In this document: piece by piece, positions 18,599 through 26,792 of the stretch
Position numbering within the stretch: position 1 is the first letter of the stretch
Layout: each line of letters opens with the position of its first letter
From: Streptomyces malaysiensis subsp. samsunensis
Lineage (GTDB): Bacteria; Actinomycetota; Actinomycetes; Streptomycetales; Streptomycetaceae
Assembly (NCBI RefSeq): GCF_024519315.1
Contig: NZ_JANIIC010000025.1
Location: 1-64,000, forward strand
Direction: 5' to 3'
Length of the DNA stretch: 64,000 nucleotides
Program-made: the position numbers and the translations under genes
Notes under the pieces: generated by a model
Seen by the model: the letters and a program-made list of their open reading frames with translations, nothing else
What the model was told of the DNA's origin: nothing
Databases searched by the model: none

Positions 18599-18784
18599 AT
18601 GTCGACGTCATGGGAGCAACCGCCGACCCCCGCATCCCCTGCGCCCGGCGGCCGCCGGCTGGTCGTCCTCGGCGTGGCCGCCAGCGATTCCCATGTGGTG
18701 GCCAACCAGCTCATCGCCCATTTCCTGGGCGAGGTGGGCTTCCATGTGGTCAACCTGGCCGCGTGCACTTCCGTCGAGGAGTCC
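18599..18784 (+). pseudogene. Truncated cobalamin-binding subunit of glutamate (methylaspartate) mutase
   Basis: From ATG 18599 about 60 residues are encoded, including RLVVLGVAASDSHVVANQLI and GFHVVNLAACTSVEE. This matches the start of a B12-binding domain of the glutamate-mutase S type, in which the DxH motif (here SDSH) supplies the His that coordinates cobalt. The rest of the domain, including the usual downstream Gly-rich segments, is missing because the sequence abuts the end of the oppositely oriented aldolase gene at 18797. An inversion or deletion junction near 18785 is likely. The intact gene would have helped supply 3-methylaspartate. Confidence 0.72.
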
Positions 18785-18796
18785 AGGCCGGGGGTG

Positions 18797-19588
18797 TCAG
18801 TCGAAGAGATCGGTCTCGTCCCGGACGATCTGGTCGCGCAACGGCTGGAAATTGACCCACGCGAAGTCGTCGCCGCCGATGTCCCGGCACGTCGCCGCGG
18901 CCGTTTCGTGATCGATGTGCACCACCTTGCCCGCCGCCTTGGCCAGCAGCTGCGCCTGGCAGGAACGTTCCATGGTGACGAACCACCAGGCGGCGGCCTC
19001 CACCGACCGTCCCACGGTAAGAAGCCCGTGGTTGCTCAAGATCACCGCCTTGTGGTCACCCAGGGCGCGGGCGATGCGGCGGCCTTCCTCGGTGTCGTCC
19101 ACCAGGCCGTTGTACTCCTCGTACAGGCCGTGGTCCTCGTAGAACGCGCAGACGTCCTGGGTGATCGGCTCCAGTTTCTCGCCCAGCGCGGAGAGTGCCT
19201 TGCCGTGCAGGGAGTGGCTGTGAGCGGCCGCGACCACCTCGGGGCGCGCTGCGTGGATCTGGGAGTGGATCGCGAACGCGGCCTCGTTGATGTCGTGCCG
19301 GCCGTGCACCACCTCTCCCGCGGAGTTGACGAGCACCAGATCGCTGACCCGGATGTGTTTGAAAGGCATTCCGTACGGGTTCACCCAGAAATGATCGATG
19401 TGTTCGGGATCGCGAGCCGTGATATGGCCTGCGATTCCTTCCTCGAACCCGAACCTTCCGAAGAGGCGGAATGCAATAACCAGACTCTCCTGGCGATGGC
19501 GCCGTTCTTCCGTGACGTCCTCGAAAACCCGCGGAGCTCGTAAGGCCAGCCGGTCCCTCGGTATCGGCTTCAGATCGACGAGGCTCAC
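18797..19588 (-). CDS. Class II aldolase/adducin family protein
   Basis: 263 residues. It has the conserved N-terminal RLFGRFGFEEGIAGHITARD and the metal-binding His pairs in AAHSHSLHGKAL and SNHGLLTVG. The family includes fuculose-phosphate aldolase-like enzymes, decarboxylases and proteins of unknown reaction. In biosynthetic loci they often cleave or decarboxylate a hydroxy- or keto-acid. GTG 19588 follows an AAGGAGG ribosome site. The gene is intact although the genes on its 3' side are ruined, and it is divergent from the ATP-grasp operon. Whether it belongs to that pathway is inferred only from position. Confidence 0.88.
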   Translation of the reverse strand: MSLVDLKPIPRDRLALRAPRVFEDVTEERRHRQESLVIAFRLFGRFGFEEGIAGHITARDPEHIDHFWVNPYGMPFKHIRVSDLVLVNSAGEVVHGRHDINEAAFAIHSQIHAARPEVVAAAHSHSLHGKALSALGEKLEPITQDVCAFYEDHGLYEEYNGLVDDTEEGRRIARALGDHKAVILSNHGLLTVGRSVEAAAWWFVTMERSCQAQLLAKAAGKVVHIDHETAAATCRDIGGDDFAWVNFQPLRDQIVRDETDLFD

Positions 19589-19857
19589 TCAATCCTCCTT
19601 CGGGAACGTGCTTCGACAAAGTCATCATGCCGTATTAGGTCGCCGCCGACCAGTGGGATTCCGGGAAGCGTGGGCACCCGACCGGCAAGCGGAGGCGATG
19701 AATTGGCTTGAAACACGGTGTTGGCCGGAAAGGACACGGGATAAGCTTTCGGCTGCCTTTTCGGGACCGCTTGTCCGTGCTCACCGATCCTCGATCCCTG
19801 CTTGTCGATCTACGTTTGTTAATCCGTGCCGAAATGTGGGTAACAAGGGAGAACACA
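19589..19857. promoter_or_regulatory. Divergent promoter region, aldolase versus ATP-grasp operon
   Basis: 269 bp between two divergent starts. The plus-strand gene has an open frame that extends back to 19708, but its N-terminal residues look unlike coding sequence and a GGGAG ribosome site lies just before GTG 19858. I see no clear operator. Confidence 0.5.
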
Positions 19858-21174
19858 GTGCCGCAGTCGCCGCCTAAGCCGCATCTGATTCTGGTGGACG
19901 CGCCTCCTGGACCGGGATTGCAGGACATTCTGGGCGCCCTGCGGGGCGTGGCCCGCTGCAGTGTCGTCACGCTGCGCTGGGGCACCCAGGAGGACCAGGA
20001 CCGGCGGGTCGGGCAGTTGACGGCACTCGGCCCCGTCCAGATCGTCGAACGACCGGATCAAGCCATCGACGAGGTGCTCCGGATCGCCGTGCGGTCCGGG
20101 CCGGTGGACGGCGTTCTGGCCCTGAGCGAGCTGGTGAGCTACCACGCCGCCGTGGCCGCCGCCGCCCTCGGGCTGCCGTGCAACCCGCCCGTCGCGACCG
20201 CTCGCCTGCGGCGCAAGGACCTGCAACGAGAGGCTCTGCGGGCGGCGGGAGTGCCCTGCCCGGCGTTCGCCGTCGTGTCCGACGAGGACGGTCTGCGGTC
20301 CGCCGCTGAGGACTTGACGTTCCCTGTGGTACTCAAGCCCGCCGTCGGCGTCGGCAGCCTCTGCGTGACGCTCGTGCACGACCTGCCCGAGCTGGTCGCC
20401 GCCTTCAGGCGAGCGAACGGGATGTACGCGACGGACCCGCGGGTCATCGGCGCTCCGCCGGTGTTCGTCGTGGAGGAGGTCATCGAGGGCGACAACTGGC
20501 ACGCCGACGACCGCATGGGTACCCGGGTCAGCGTCGAGTCCCTGATCGACGACGGCACGGTCCACCACCTGGCGGTCACCGACAAGCTGCCCCTGGCACC
20601 CCCCTTCCGGGAAGTGGGGGACGTAATGCCGTCCGGCCTGCCGGAGCCCCGGCTCACGGAGATCCGGCGGGCCACCACCGACGCGCTGCGGGCCCTGGGC
20701 GTCACTCGTGGCGCTACCCACACGGAACTCATGCTCACCGCCGCCGGCCCGGTCGTCGTCGAGATCAACGGGCGCATCGGCGGTGGCGTGACCGAACTCC
20801 TGCGCGCGGCCGCCGGGTACGACGTCGTGGAGCAGCTGGCACGGAGCGCGCTCGGGCAGCCGCCGACGGGCCTGCCCCGGTTCCGCGGCCACGCCTTCTA
20901 CTACACGCCTCAGCCGCCGCAGGGAGAGTACGAAGTGATCGAGGCAAGCGGCGAGGAGGAGATCGCCCGGCTCCCCGGCGTACTGGAAGTGGTACGCGCC
21001 AAGCGGCGCGGGGACCGGCTGGTCGCCGACGAGGGGACGATCTCACACCCGTTCCGGGTGCTCGCGACGAGCGACGACTTCGGCGACTTCTTCACCCGGC
21101 TGAAGGCGATCGAGGGCGCCATCACCCTGGAACTGGCTCCGCTGCGACAGCCTTCCGATCCCGGCGCGCGATGA
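19858..21174 (+). CDS. ATP-grasp carboxylate-amine ligase
   Basis: 438 residues. The ATP-grasp core is complete: Lys in FPVVLKPAVGVGSL, the VVEEVIEGDNWHADDR strand that contacts adenine, and the Mg-binding HTELMLTAAGPVVVEINGRIGGG. It should activate a carboxylate as an acyl phosphate and ligate it to an amine, as in dipeptide antibiotics. It overlaps the MFS gene by 4 nt (ATGA) and is followed by a second ATP-grasp ligase, so stepwise peptide bond formation with export is likely. GTG 19858 is chosen for its ribosome site, and an ATG 18 nt upstream is a weaker alternative. Confidence 0.92.
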   Translation: MPQSPPKPHLILVDAPPGPGLQDILGALRGVARCSVVTLRWGTQEDQDRRVGQLTALGPVQIVERPDQAIDEVLRIAVRSGPVDGVLALSELVSYHAAVAAAALGLPCNPPVATARLRRKDLQREALRAAGVPCPAFAVVSDEDGLRSAAEDLTFPVVLKPAVGVGSLCVTLVHDLPELVAAFRRANGMYATDPRVIGAPPVFVVEEVIEGDNWHADDRMGTRVSVESLIDDGTVHHLAVTDKLPLAPPFREVGDVMPSGLPEPRLTEIRRATTDALRALGVTRGATHTELMLTAAGPVVVEINGRIGGGVTELLRAAAGYDVVEQLARSALGQPPTGLPRFRGHAFYYTPQPPQGEYEVIEASGEEEIARLPGVLEVVRAKRRGDRLVADEGTISHPFRVLATSDDFGDFFTRLKAIEGAITLELAPLRQPSDPGAR

Positions 21175-22388
21175 GGCAGTACGCCGAACTCTTCCACCGC
21201 CCGGGGCTGAGGCAGGCCGAGTTCTTCTCGGTCCTGGGCCGGTTCGGCTACGTCGCGTGCGGTCTGGGCGCCCTCTTCCTGGGGACCGCCCGACTCGGCA
21301 TCGGTGTCGGTGGCCTGGGGGCCGGCGGTCTCATGCTCGGGGTCGCCGTCGGCAGTCCCGTCGCCGGACGGCTGAGTGCCCGGTACGGCACCTCCGCGGT
21401 CTACGCCGCGATGGCCTGCGTCAGCGTCCCGGGCACCGCGCTGGCGCTGGCCGGGGCCGGCGGCCGGTCGGTCCCCTCGTTCGTCGCCGGCTGCTGCGTC
21501 ATCGGCATGACGACACCGCCGATCGGGGCGGCGATGCGCGCGCTGTGGCCGAGGTCGGGGACCCCGGAACGGCTGCGGGGTACGGCGAACTCCCTGGAGT
21601 CCGTGGTCACGGAAATGCTCTTCGTCGTCGCGCCGCCGGTGACCGGAGTGCTGGCCGCCATCCACGCCGGACTGGCCCTGGCCGTCGCCGACGGTTGTGT
21701 TGTCGTCGGCGCCGTGGGGTTCTCGTGCACGCGGCTCGTCCGCGAGTGCCTGGGCCCGGACGGCGGCACCCGGCGCCGGGGCTCCTCCCGGGAGGTGTCG
21801 CTGCCGGTGGCCTGGCTGGTGGGCGTCGGCGGGGTGACGGCGGCGGTGACCGGAGCCATGGACGTATCCGTCGTGTCGGTGCTGGGCGAGGCCGGTGACG
21901 CGGAGGCGGCGGGGTTCGTACTGCTCGCGCCCGCGCTGGCGAGCGTGCTGAGCGGTACCGCCTATGGGCTGCTGCCGACCGAAGCGGTGCCCGGCCGCCG
22001 ATTCGGTCGGCTGCTGCTCGTCTGGGTCCCGCTTTTCGCTCTCGTCGCCCTGCAGTCGGATCCCTGGCTGCTCGCGGGCACCCTCTTTCTCGCCGGTATT
22101 CCGATGGCCGCGATCGGAATTGAGGAATTCAATCTGCTCAGCCGGATCGTCGCCTCGGAGGCCCGGCTGCAGGAGGTGTTCACCTGGGCTAGTGCCAGTG
22201 CGAACACAGGCGTGGCCTGCGGGAACGCGCTGGGCGGCTATGTGGCGGAGCATGCGGGCAGTTCCGTTGGCAGCTGGATTCCCGCGGCTGCGGTGGCGAC
22301 GGCGTGCGGGCTGTATTTCGCGGGTGCTCTCCGATTCCGTCGAGAAATGTCCGACACCGTCCACAGCCCGGTGAAACAAAACGGTTAA
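21171..22388 (+). CDS. MFS transporter
   Basis: 405 residues with about 11-12 hydrophobic segments rich in Gly/Ala. The cytoplasmic loop SARYGTSAVYAA follows the second segment, as in MFS proteins, and a longer basic central loop (GGTRRRGSSREV) divides the halves. It lies between two ATP-grasp genes with an ATGA overlap on its 5' side, which points to export of the ligase product and self-protection. Substrate specificity cannot be read from the sequence. Confidence 0.88.
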   Translation: MRQYAELFHRPGLRQAEFFSVLGRFGYVACGLGALFLGTARLGIGVGGLGAGGLMLGVAVGSPVAGRLSARYGTSAVYAAMACVSVPGTALALAGAGGRSVPSFVAGCCVIGMTTPPIGAAMRALWPRSGTPERLRGTANSLESVVTEMLFVVAPPVTGVLAAIHAGLALAVADGCVVVGAVGFSCTRLVRECLGPDGGTRRRGSSREVSLPVAWLVGVGGVTAAVTGAMDVSVVSVLGEAGDAEAAGFVLLAPALASVLSGTAYGLLPTEAVPGRRFGRLLLVWVPLFALVALQSDPWLLAGTLFLAGIPMAAIGIEEFNLLSRIVASEARLQEVFTWASASANTGVACGNALGGYVAEHAGSSVGSWIPAAAVATACGLYFAGALRFRREMSDTVHSPVKQNG

Positions 22389-22410
22389 CACTCCTGGTCA
22401 GAGGTAGGAA

Positions 22411-23667
22411 ATGGCACATCCTCACATCCTTGTTCTCGCCGGAAACGCCCGCATTCTGGAGAAGGCGGCGAACCTCGGTCTGCGCGTTACGAATTTCGAG
22501 AAGCCCGGTACATTCGACCCGCAGGTGGCTCAGTACTGCTCCGGGCTGCATCTCTTCGACTTCCAGGACCTACGGCTCGTCACGGAGCTGGCCCGGACGC
22601 TCCACTCCGTCGACCCCTTCTCCCGGATCATCACGCACAGCGAGACCGGGCAGGTGATCTCCGGGCATCTGAACACCACCCTGGGACTTCCGGGTAACGG
22701 CCTGGAGGTCACCCGGACTCTGCACAACAAGCTGGCGCTGCGGGAACTGCTGAATGAGAAGGGCCTGGGGCCCGTTCCCGCCGCCCGCAGGACGACCCGC
22801 GAGGACCTCCGTGCCTTCGTGGGCGAGCACGGGAGCGCGGTCGTCAAACCGTTGATGGGCTCCGGGAGCCTCGGCGTGCGCAAGGTCCGCTCGGTCGACG
22901 AGGTGTCCGAGATCTGGGAGTGGATCGGCTCGTACGGCGTCGGCGATTTCATGATCGAGGCGCTGCTGACCGGCGAGGAGCTGAGCGTCGAGACTTTCTC
23001 CCACGCCGGACGCCACACCGTCGTCGCGGTCACGGGGAAGGACACGAAGGACGGGGTGATCGAGCAGGGGCATGTCGTACCGGCGCCGCTGGGCGAACGG
23101 GATACCACCGCGGTCGGTGAGTTCACCTGTGCGGTGCTGGACGCGGTGGGCCTCGTGGACGGGGTGGCCCACACGGAGATCATGCTCACCGAGCGGGGGC
23201 CGCGGGTGATCGAGTCGCACAGCAGGGCCGGGGGCGACCGCATCAGCAAGCTCGTCGAGCTGGCCACCGGGATCGACCTGGAGGCGCTGCCGTTCCGGAT
23301 GGCCGCCGACCCGGGTTTCACCGCTCCGGTCCCCCGGCCGCGCGGTGGGGCAGCCGTCCAGTTCCTCGACGTGGCGCCGGGCCGGATCGCCGAGGTGTCC
23401 GGTGTCGACTCCGCCCGAGCGGCGGACGGGGTGGTGGAACTGAGCGTGCGGGCCGAGGTCGGGGACGTCGTCCGGCCCGTGCAGTGGTCCGACGACAGGG
23501 TTGGCTACGTCCTGGTGGAGGCGCCCACCGGTGCGGAGGCCGTGCGGCGCGTCCGGGAGGTCTCCGAGTCGATTGTCGTGCGGACCACACCGGTCGCCGA
23601 CGAGTCCGCGCCGACCATGGGGGACGTCCTTGCCGAGGCCCACGAAGCGCTGGATCCGTTCGCATGA
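22411..23667 (+). CDS. ATP-grasp ligase
   Basis: 418 residues. Core motifs are AVVKPLMGSGSLGVRKV, FMIEALLTGEELSVETF and HTEIMLTERGPRVIESHSRAGGD. The N-terminal domain is divergent (HILVLAGNARILEKAANLG), as is common in this family where it contacts the acceptor. The C-terminal domain contains FLDVAPGRIAEVSGVD, a beta-rich cap also seen in BacD-like and carbamoyl-phosphate-type ligases. Together with the ligase at 19.9 kb it suggests at least two sequential amide bonds outside the NRPS line. A GAGGTAGGAA sequence precedes ATG 22411, and the stop overlaps the next gene (ATGA). Confidence 0.92.
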   Translation: MAHPHILVLAGNARILEKAANLGLRVTNFEKPGTFDPQVAQYCSGLHLFDFQDLRLVTELARTLHSVDPFSRIITHSETGQVISGHLNTTLGLPGNGLEVTRTLHNKLALRELLNEKGLGPVPAARRTTREDLRAFVGEHGSAVVKPLMGSGSLGVRKVRSVDEVSEIWEWIGSYGVGDFMIEALLTGEELSVETFSHAGRHTVVAVTGKDTKDGVIEQGHVVPAPLGERDTTAVGEFTCAVLDAVGLVDGVAHTEIMLTERGPRVIESHSRAGGDRISKLVELATGIDLEALPFRMAADPGFTAPVPRPRGGAAVQFLDVAPGRIAEVSGVDSARAADGVVELSVRAEVGDVVRPVQWSDDRVGYVLVEAPTGAEAVRRVREVSESIVVRTTPVADESAPTMGDVLAEAHEALDPFA

Positions 23668-24533
23668 CGGAGGTCTCCTTCTCCGCGGTCGAAGAGCAAC
23701 GGGCCCTCATCGCAGGCATGGACCGGACCATCGCCGCACTGATGCGACAACGCGCCGGCGCCGCGCGCCGGCTGGGTGAGCTGCGCACGGCAATGGGCTG
23801 GCCGAGGTCCGAGCTCGCCTGGGAGAATGAGGCCCTGCGGCGCTACCGCGCCGAGTTGGGGCCGCTGGGCGTCCGGCTTGGACTGCTCGTCCTGGAGATG
23901 GTGCGCGACTCCTCGGACGTGCGACCCGATCTCCCTGCGCACGGTAAGGATCTCGCGGTCTCTCGTTCCAGTCGGGGAGGACGAATGGAGCAGGAAGTGG
24001 ACGCGGCACTCGGGCTGCGCCAGGCACGCGTCTCTGATCACCGCATGATCGTCGGCCGCGTGCAGCAGTGGTGGAGCGACTCCCGCACGCCTGATCAAGC
24101 CCGCGAACTGTCGCTGCTCCTGCCGAGGCTTTTCCTGCAGTTCTTCTCCGGCACCAGCCTGGTGCTGGAGGACGACGCGGACATCAGAGCGTTCCTCATC
24201 GGTTTCTACGCCGCGGACAACGACGAGGAGGCCTACATCCACTTCGTGGGAGTGGATCCGACGCTGCGCGGGCAGGGCCTGGCCCGCAGGCTCTACACGG
24301 AGTTCCTCCGGCGAGCTGCCGGCGCAGGCCGTCGCGAGGTGCGTGCGATCACCTCGCCGGGCAACACCGGTTCCATCGCGTTCCACCAGGCCATGGGGTT
24401 CACTCTCGAACCGGGCGATCGCGAGGTCGACGGCTTGCCCGTGTGTGTCGACTACGACGGCCCGGGGCAGGATCGAGTCTGCTTCTACAGGAAGATCGTG
24501 CCCGATAGGGTGTGTCTACCGGTAGTTCGTTAA
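23664..24533 (+). CDS. Chorismate-mutase-like / GNAT acetyltransferase fusion, 3' end replaced by an IS
   Basis: 289 residues in one open frame. Residues 1-95 resemble an AroQ-type chorismate mutase (RALIAGMDRTIAALMRQRA, WENEALRRY). However, the GKAK Lys used for catalysis in E. coli reads GELR, and the Arg of the RER segment is not conserved. From about 107 a GNAT domain follows, with VGVDPTLRGQGLARRLYTEF and NTGSIAFHQAMGF. An internal GGGGAGGA ribosome site stands immediately before ATG 23984, so the GNAT part may also be made alone. The last six codons and the stop come from the IS701-type element inserted at 24520. Without it the frame would run about ten codons further. Confidence 0.8.
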   Translation: MTEVSFSAVEEQRALIAGMDRTIAALMRQRAGAARRLGELRTAMGWPRSELAWENEALRRYRAELGPLGVRLGLLVLEMVRDSSDVRPDLPAHGKDLAVSRSSRGGRMEQEVDAALGLRQARVSDHRMIVGRVQQWWSDSRTPDQARELSLLLPRLFLQFFSGTSLVLEDDADIRAFLIGFYAADNDEEAYIHFVGVDPTLRGQGLARRLYTEFLRRAAGAGRREVRAITSPGNTGSIAFHQAMGFTLEPGDREVDGLPVCVDYDGPGQDRVCFYRKIVPDRVCLPVVR

Positions 24534-26059
24534 ATCCGGCGGTAGAGGTCAATGCCGTGTCCGGTGGTGACCGCGTCGATCAGGGCCTGGAGCTCGGAGG
24601 GTGGGTCCCTGTCCGTCCAGGCTCGCCACCATCGGGTGAGGGTGGTGGCGGGGGTGAGCCAGGAGCGGATGGCTCGTAAGGCCCTGGGCCAACAAGGTTG
24701 TTGGGGCTGGTGGGACGGGGCCGGTCCCCCTCTCTGGCCCTTCGTCGGGGCAGGGGTCCGGCGCGGTGGTATCCAGGGGCCCTGGTGGGGCGAACCATTG
24801 GTCCCAGCAGAAGGAGAAGGCGCAGTTGACCAGGGTCTGGTGGCGGCGGATGGCGCGGTCGGAGCGGACTTGGAAGTCGGCCCAGCCGAGTTCGTCCTTG
24901 ATCTGCTTGTAGCTCTGCTCGATCCAGGGCCGCAGGCTGTAGAGGCGGATGATCTCGGCGAGGTCGGCCGGCGGGTGCGGGCTGGTGGTGGCGTGGGGTG
25001 CGTGGGGGTGGGGCAGGTTGGTGGCCAGGTACCAGGTGGCCTTCTCCGGCAGGCCGGCTGGGTCGGTGGTGGCCACGACCAGTCGGCAGGGTGAGTCGGG
25101 TCCGTATCCGCCCAGGCGGGCATCGGCGGCCCACCAGGTCTCGGTGTGCCCGTCACGGAAGTGACGCTCCACGGGTGTCCAGTCGCCTGGACGCTTGGCA
25201 TCGCGCCAGGTCAGGGCGTGGGCGGCTTCGATGGGGGTGTGCGGCTGGTCGGCCGGAGCCCAGGTGCCGCGGTGCGGCTTGAGCGCGACCACGTAGGCCA
25301 GGCCGGCCTCGCGCAGTGCGAGGTACCAGTCGTCGCTGACGGAATAGGCGCAGTCGGCGACCACCGCGCGGCAGCCGAAGCCCACCTCCTTCCCGCGGGC
25401 CGCGAGGGCGGCGGCCAGCTGCGGTTTCGTACGGAAGGCCGGATCGGCCCGGCCGCGGGCGAAGTGGTGGGCGGGGGTGTAGGGAGTGGCGTGCAGCGGG
25501 TAGTACACACGGCCGTCGGTCCACACCGTGGTCACCGTGACGATGCCGTTGTCCGTCTTTCCCAGCCGGCCCAGCCACTGCCTGCCCACGTGTGCGGTGG
25601 CTGTGCCGTCCTTGCGGTCCCCGGAGTCGTCGATCACGATGACCCCGCCGTCGTGCGGAGCTGTCGCCGGCTGCTCGCGCAGCAGTTCAAGCCGCCGGTC
25701 GTTGACCTGCTCGGCCTCCCAGGGCGACTCGGACAGGAAGAACTGCAGCCGCTGCACCGCCGGCATCCCCGCACCTGCCACCGGTTCCGCCCCTGCCAGG
25801 CAGGTGATCGTCTTGTTCCGCTCCCGTGGCGCCAGCAGTCCGGTCAGGTACTCGCGAAAGCCCCGCCGCTGGGCGAGACTGAAGAAGAGGTCGTCGAACC
25901 GGGCCGCGTACTCCTCCAACGGCCCCGGCGCAGGCGGACACGGACGGCGAGCGGTCATCTTCAGCCCCCAGCAAGGCAGTTGACTCCTACCACCGGCCTA
26001 CGACCAACCCGACCGGCCGTCAACCCACACCACCGCCGGATTTAACGAACTACCGCTAC
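24516..26059. mobile_element. IS701-type insertion sequence with perfect ends and 4-bp target duplication
   Basis: A 24-bp perfect inverted repeat bounds the element at 24520-24543 and 26032-26055. Each end begins CGGTAGTTCG and runs to ATCCGGCGGT. The flanks carry the direct repeat CTAC at 24516-24519 and 26056-26059, a 4-bp target-site duplication as expected for the IS701 family. The 1536-bp element contains one intact transposase gene on the minus strand. The perfect ends suggest a recent, possibly still mobile, insertion. It sits at the 3' end of the mutase/GNAT gene. Confidence 0.93.
24549..25958 (-). CDS. IS701 family transposase
   Basis: 469 residues. It has a DDE catalytic layout with VIVIDDSGDRKDG for the first Asp, ADCAYS for the second and SLRPWIEQSYKQIKDELGW for the Glu, plus the family N-terminus RFDDLFFSLAQRRGFREYL. 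The length matches intact Streptomyces members. It occupies most of the element between the inverted repeats and has no frameshift. Confidence 0.92.
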   Translation of the reverse strand: MTARRPCPPAPGPLEEYAARFDDLFFSLAQRRGFREYLTGLLAPRERNKTITCLAGAEPVAGAGMPAVQRLQFFLSESPWEAEQVNDRRLELLREQPATAPHDGGVIVIDDSGDRKDGTATAHVGRQWLGRLGKTDNGIVTVTTVWTDGRVYYPLHATPYTPAHHFARGRADPAFRTKPQLAAALAARGKEVGFGCRAVVADCAYSVSDDWYLALREAGLAYVVALKPHRGTWAPADQPHTPIEAAHALTWRDAKRPGDWTPVERHFRDGHTETWWAADARLGGYGPDSPCRLVVATTDPAGLPEKATWYLATNLPHPHAPHATTSPHPPADLAEIIRLYSLRPWIEQSYKQIKDELGWADFQVRSDRAIRRHQTLVNCAFSFCWDQWFAPPGPLDTTAPDPCPDEGPERGTGPVPPAPTTLLAQGLTSHPLLAHPRHHPHPMVASLDGQGPTLRAPGPDRRGHHRTRH

Positions 26060-26775
26060 TGAGATTGAACTCGTGTTGTCGTAGGGGCTGACGGGCTGCG
26101 GTCCCCTGCGGTATCACCAGGACATGCGGTATCCACAGGGTGGCGGGCTGACTGCCGAACGGCAGGAGTTCCGCGAGGAGTTACGCCTCCAGGCGGGCGA
26201 GCGGTTCGCCTGTGGTGAGGCGAGTTCGGTGATCGCCAAGGATCTGCGGGTCAGTGTCCGATCGGTGCAGCGGTGGCGGCAGGCGTGGGATGAGGGTGGT
26301 CCGCGTGCTCTGCGGTCGCAGGGGCCCGCGTCGTTGCCGCGGCTGAGCGAGAAGCAGTTCGCTCAGCTGGAGGCGGAGCTGGCCAAGGGGCCGGCCGCGC
26401 ATGGCTGGGAGGACCAGCGATGGACGCTGGAGCGCGTCAGAACCGTGATCGGTCGGCGATTTCACCTGGCCTACACGGTCCAGGGGGTGCGGAAGCTGCT
26501 GGTACGCAACGGCTGGTCCTGTCAGGTGCCCGCCCGCCGGGCCATGGAGCGGGACGACGACGCCGTGACCGGGTGGGTCAAGGAGGTGTGGCCCTGCGCG
26601 GAAGGCTCGCGGCGGCCCGTGGGGCGTGGCTGGTCTTCGAGGACGAAGCCGGCTTCTCCATGACGCCGCCGCGTGCCCGGACCTGGTCACAGCGGGGCCG
26701 CACTCCGGTGGTGCGGGTGCGGGGCCGCTCCCGCAGACGCATATCGATCGCCGCTTTGGCCTTGTCCTTGCCGAG
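26060..26775 (+). mobile_element. IS630-type element, 3' truncated
   Basis: A left part of an IS630-like element. From ATG 26124 the frame encodes a helix-turn-helix region (DLRVSVRSVQRWRQAWDEGG) and a winged-helix stretch, and contains a TTA codon at 26181-26183. Near 26590-26630 the reading moves back by one base to a second frame with AWLVFEDEAGFSMTPPRARTW and RGRSRRRISIAALA, the DDE core start. The shift may be programmed slippage, which is known in this family. The element ends near 26760, well before the last catalytic residues, where the next transposase unit begins, so it is dead. Confidence 0.8.
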
Positions 26776-26792
26776 AACTTCATCCATGCAGG

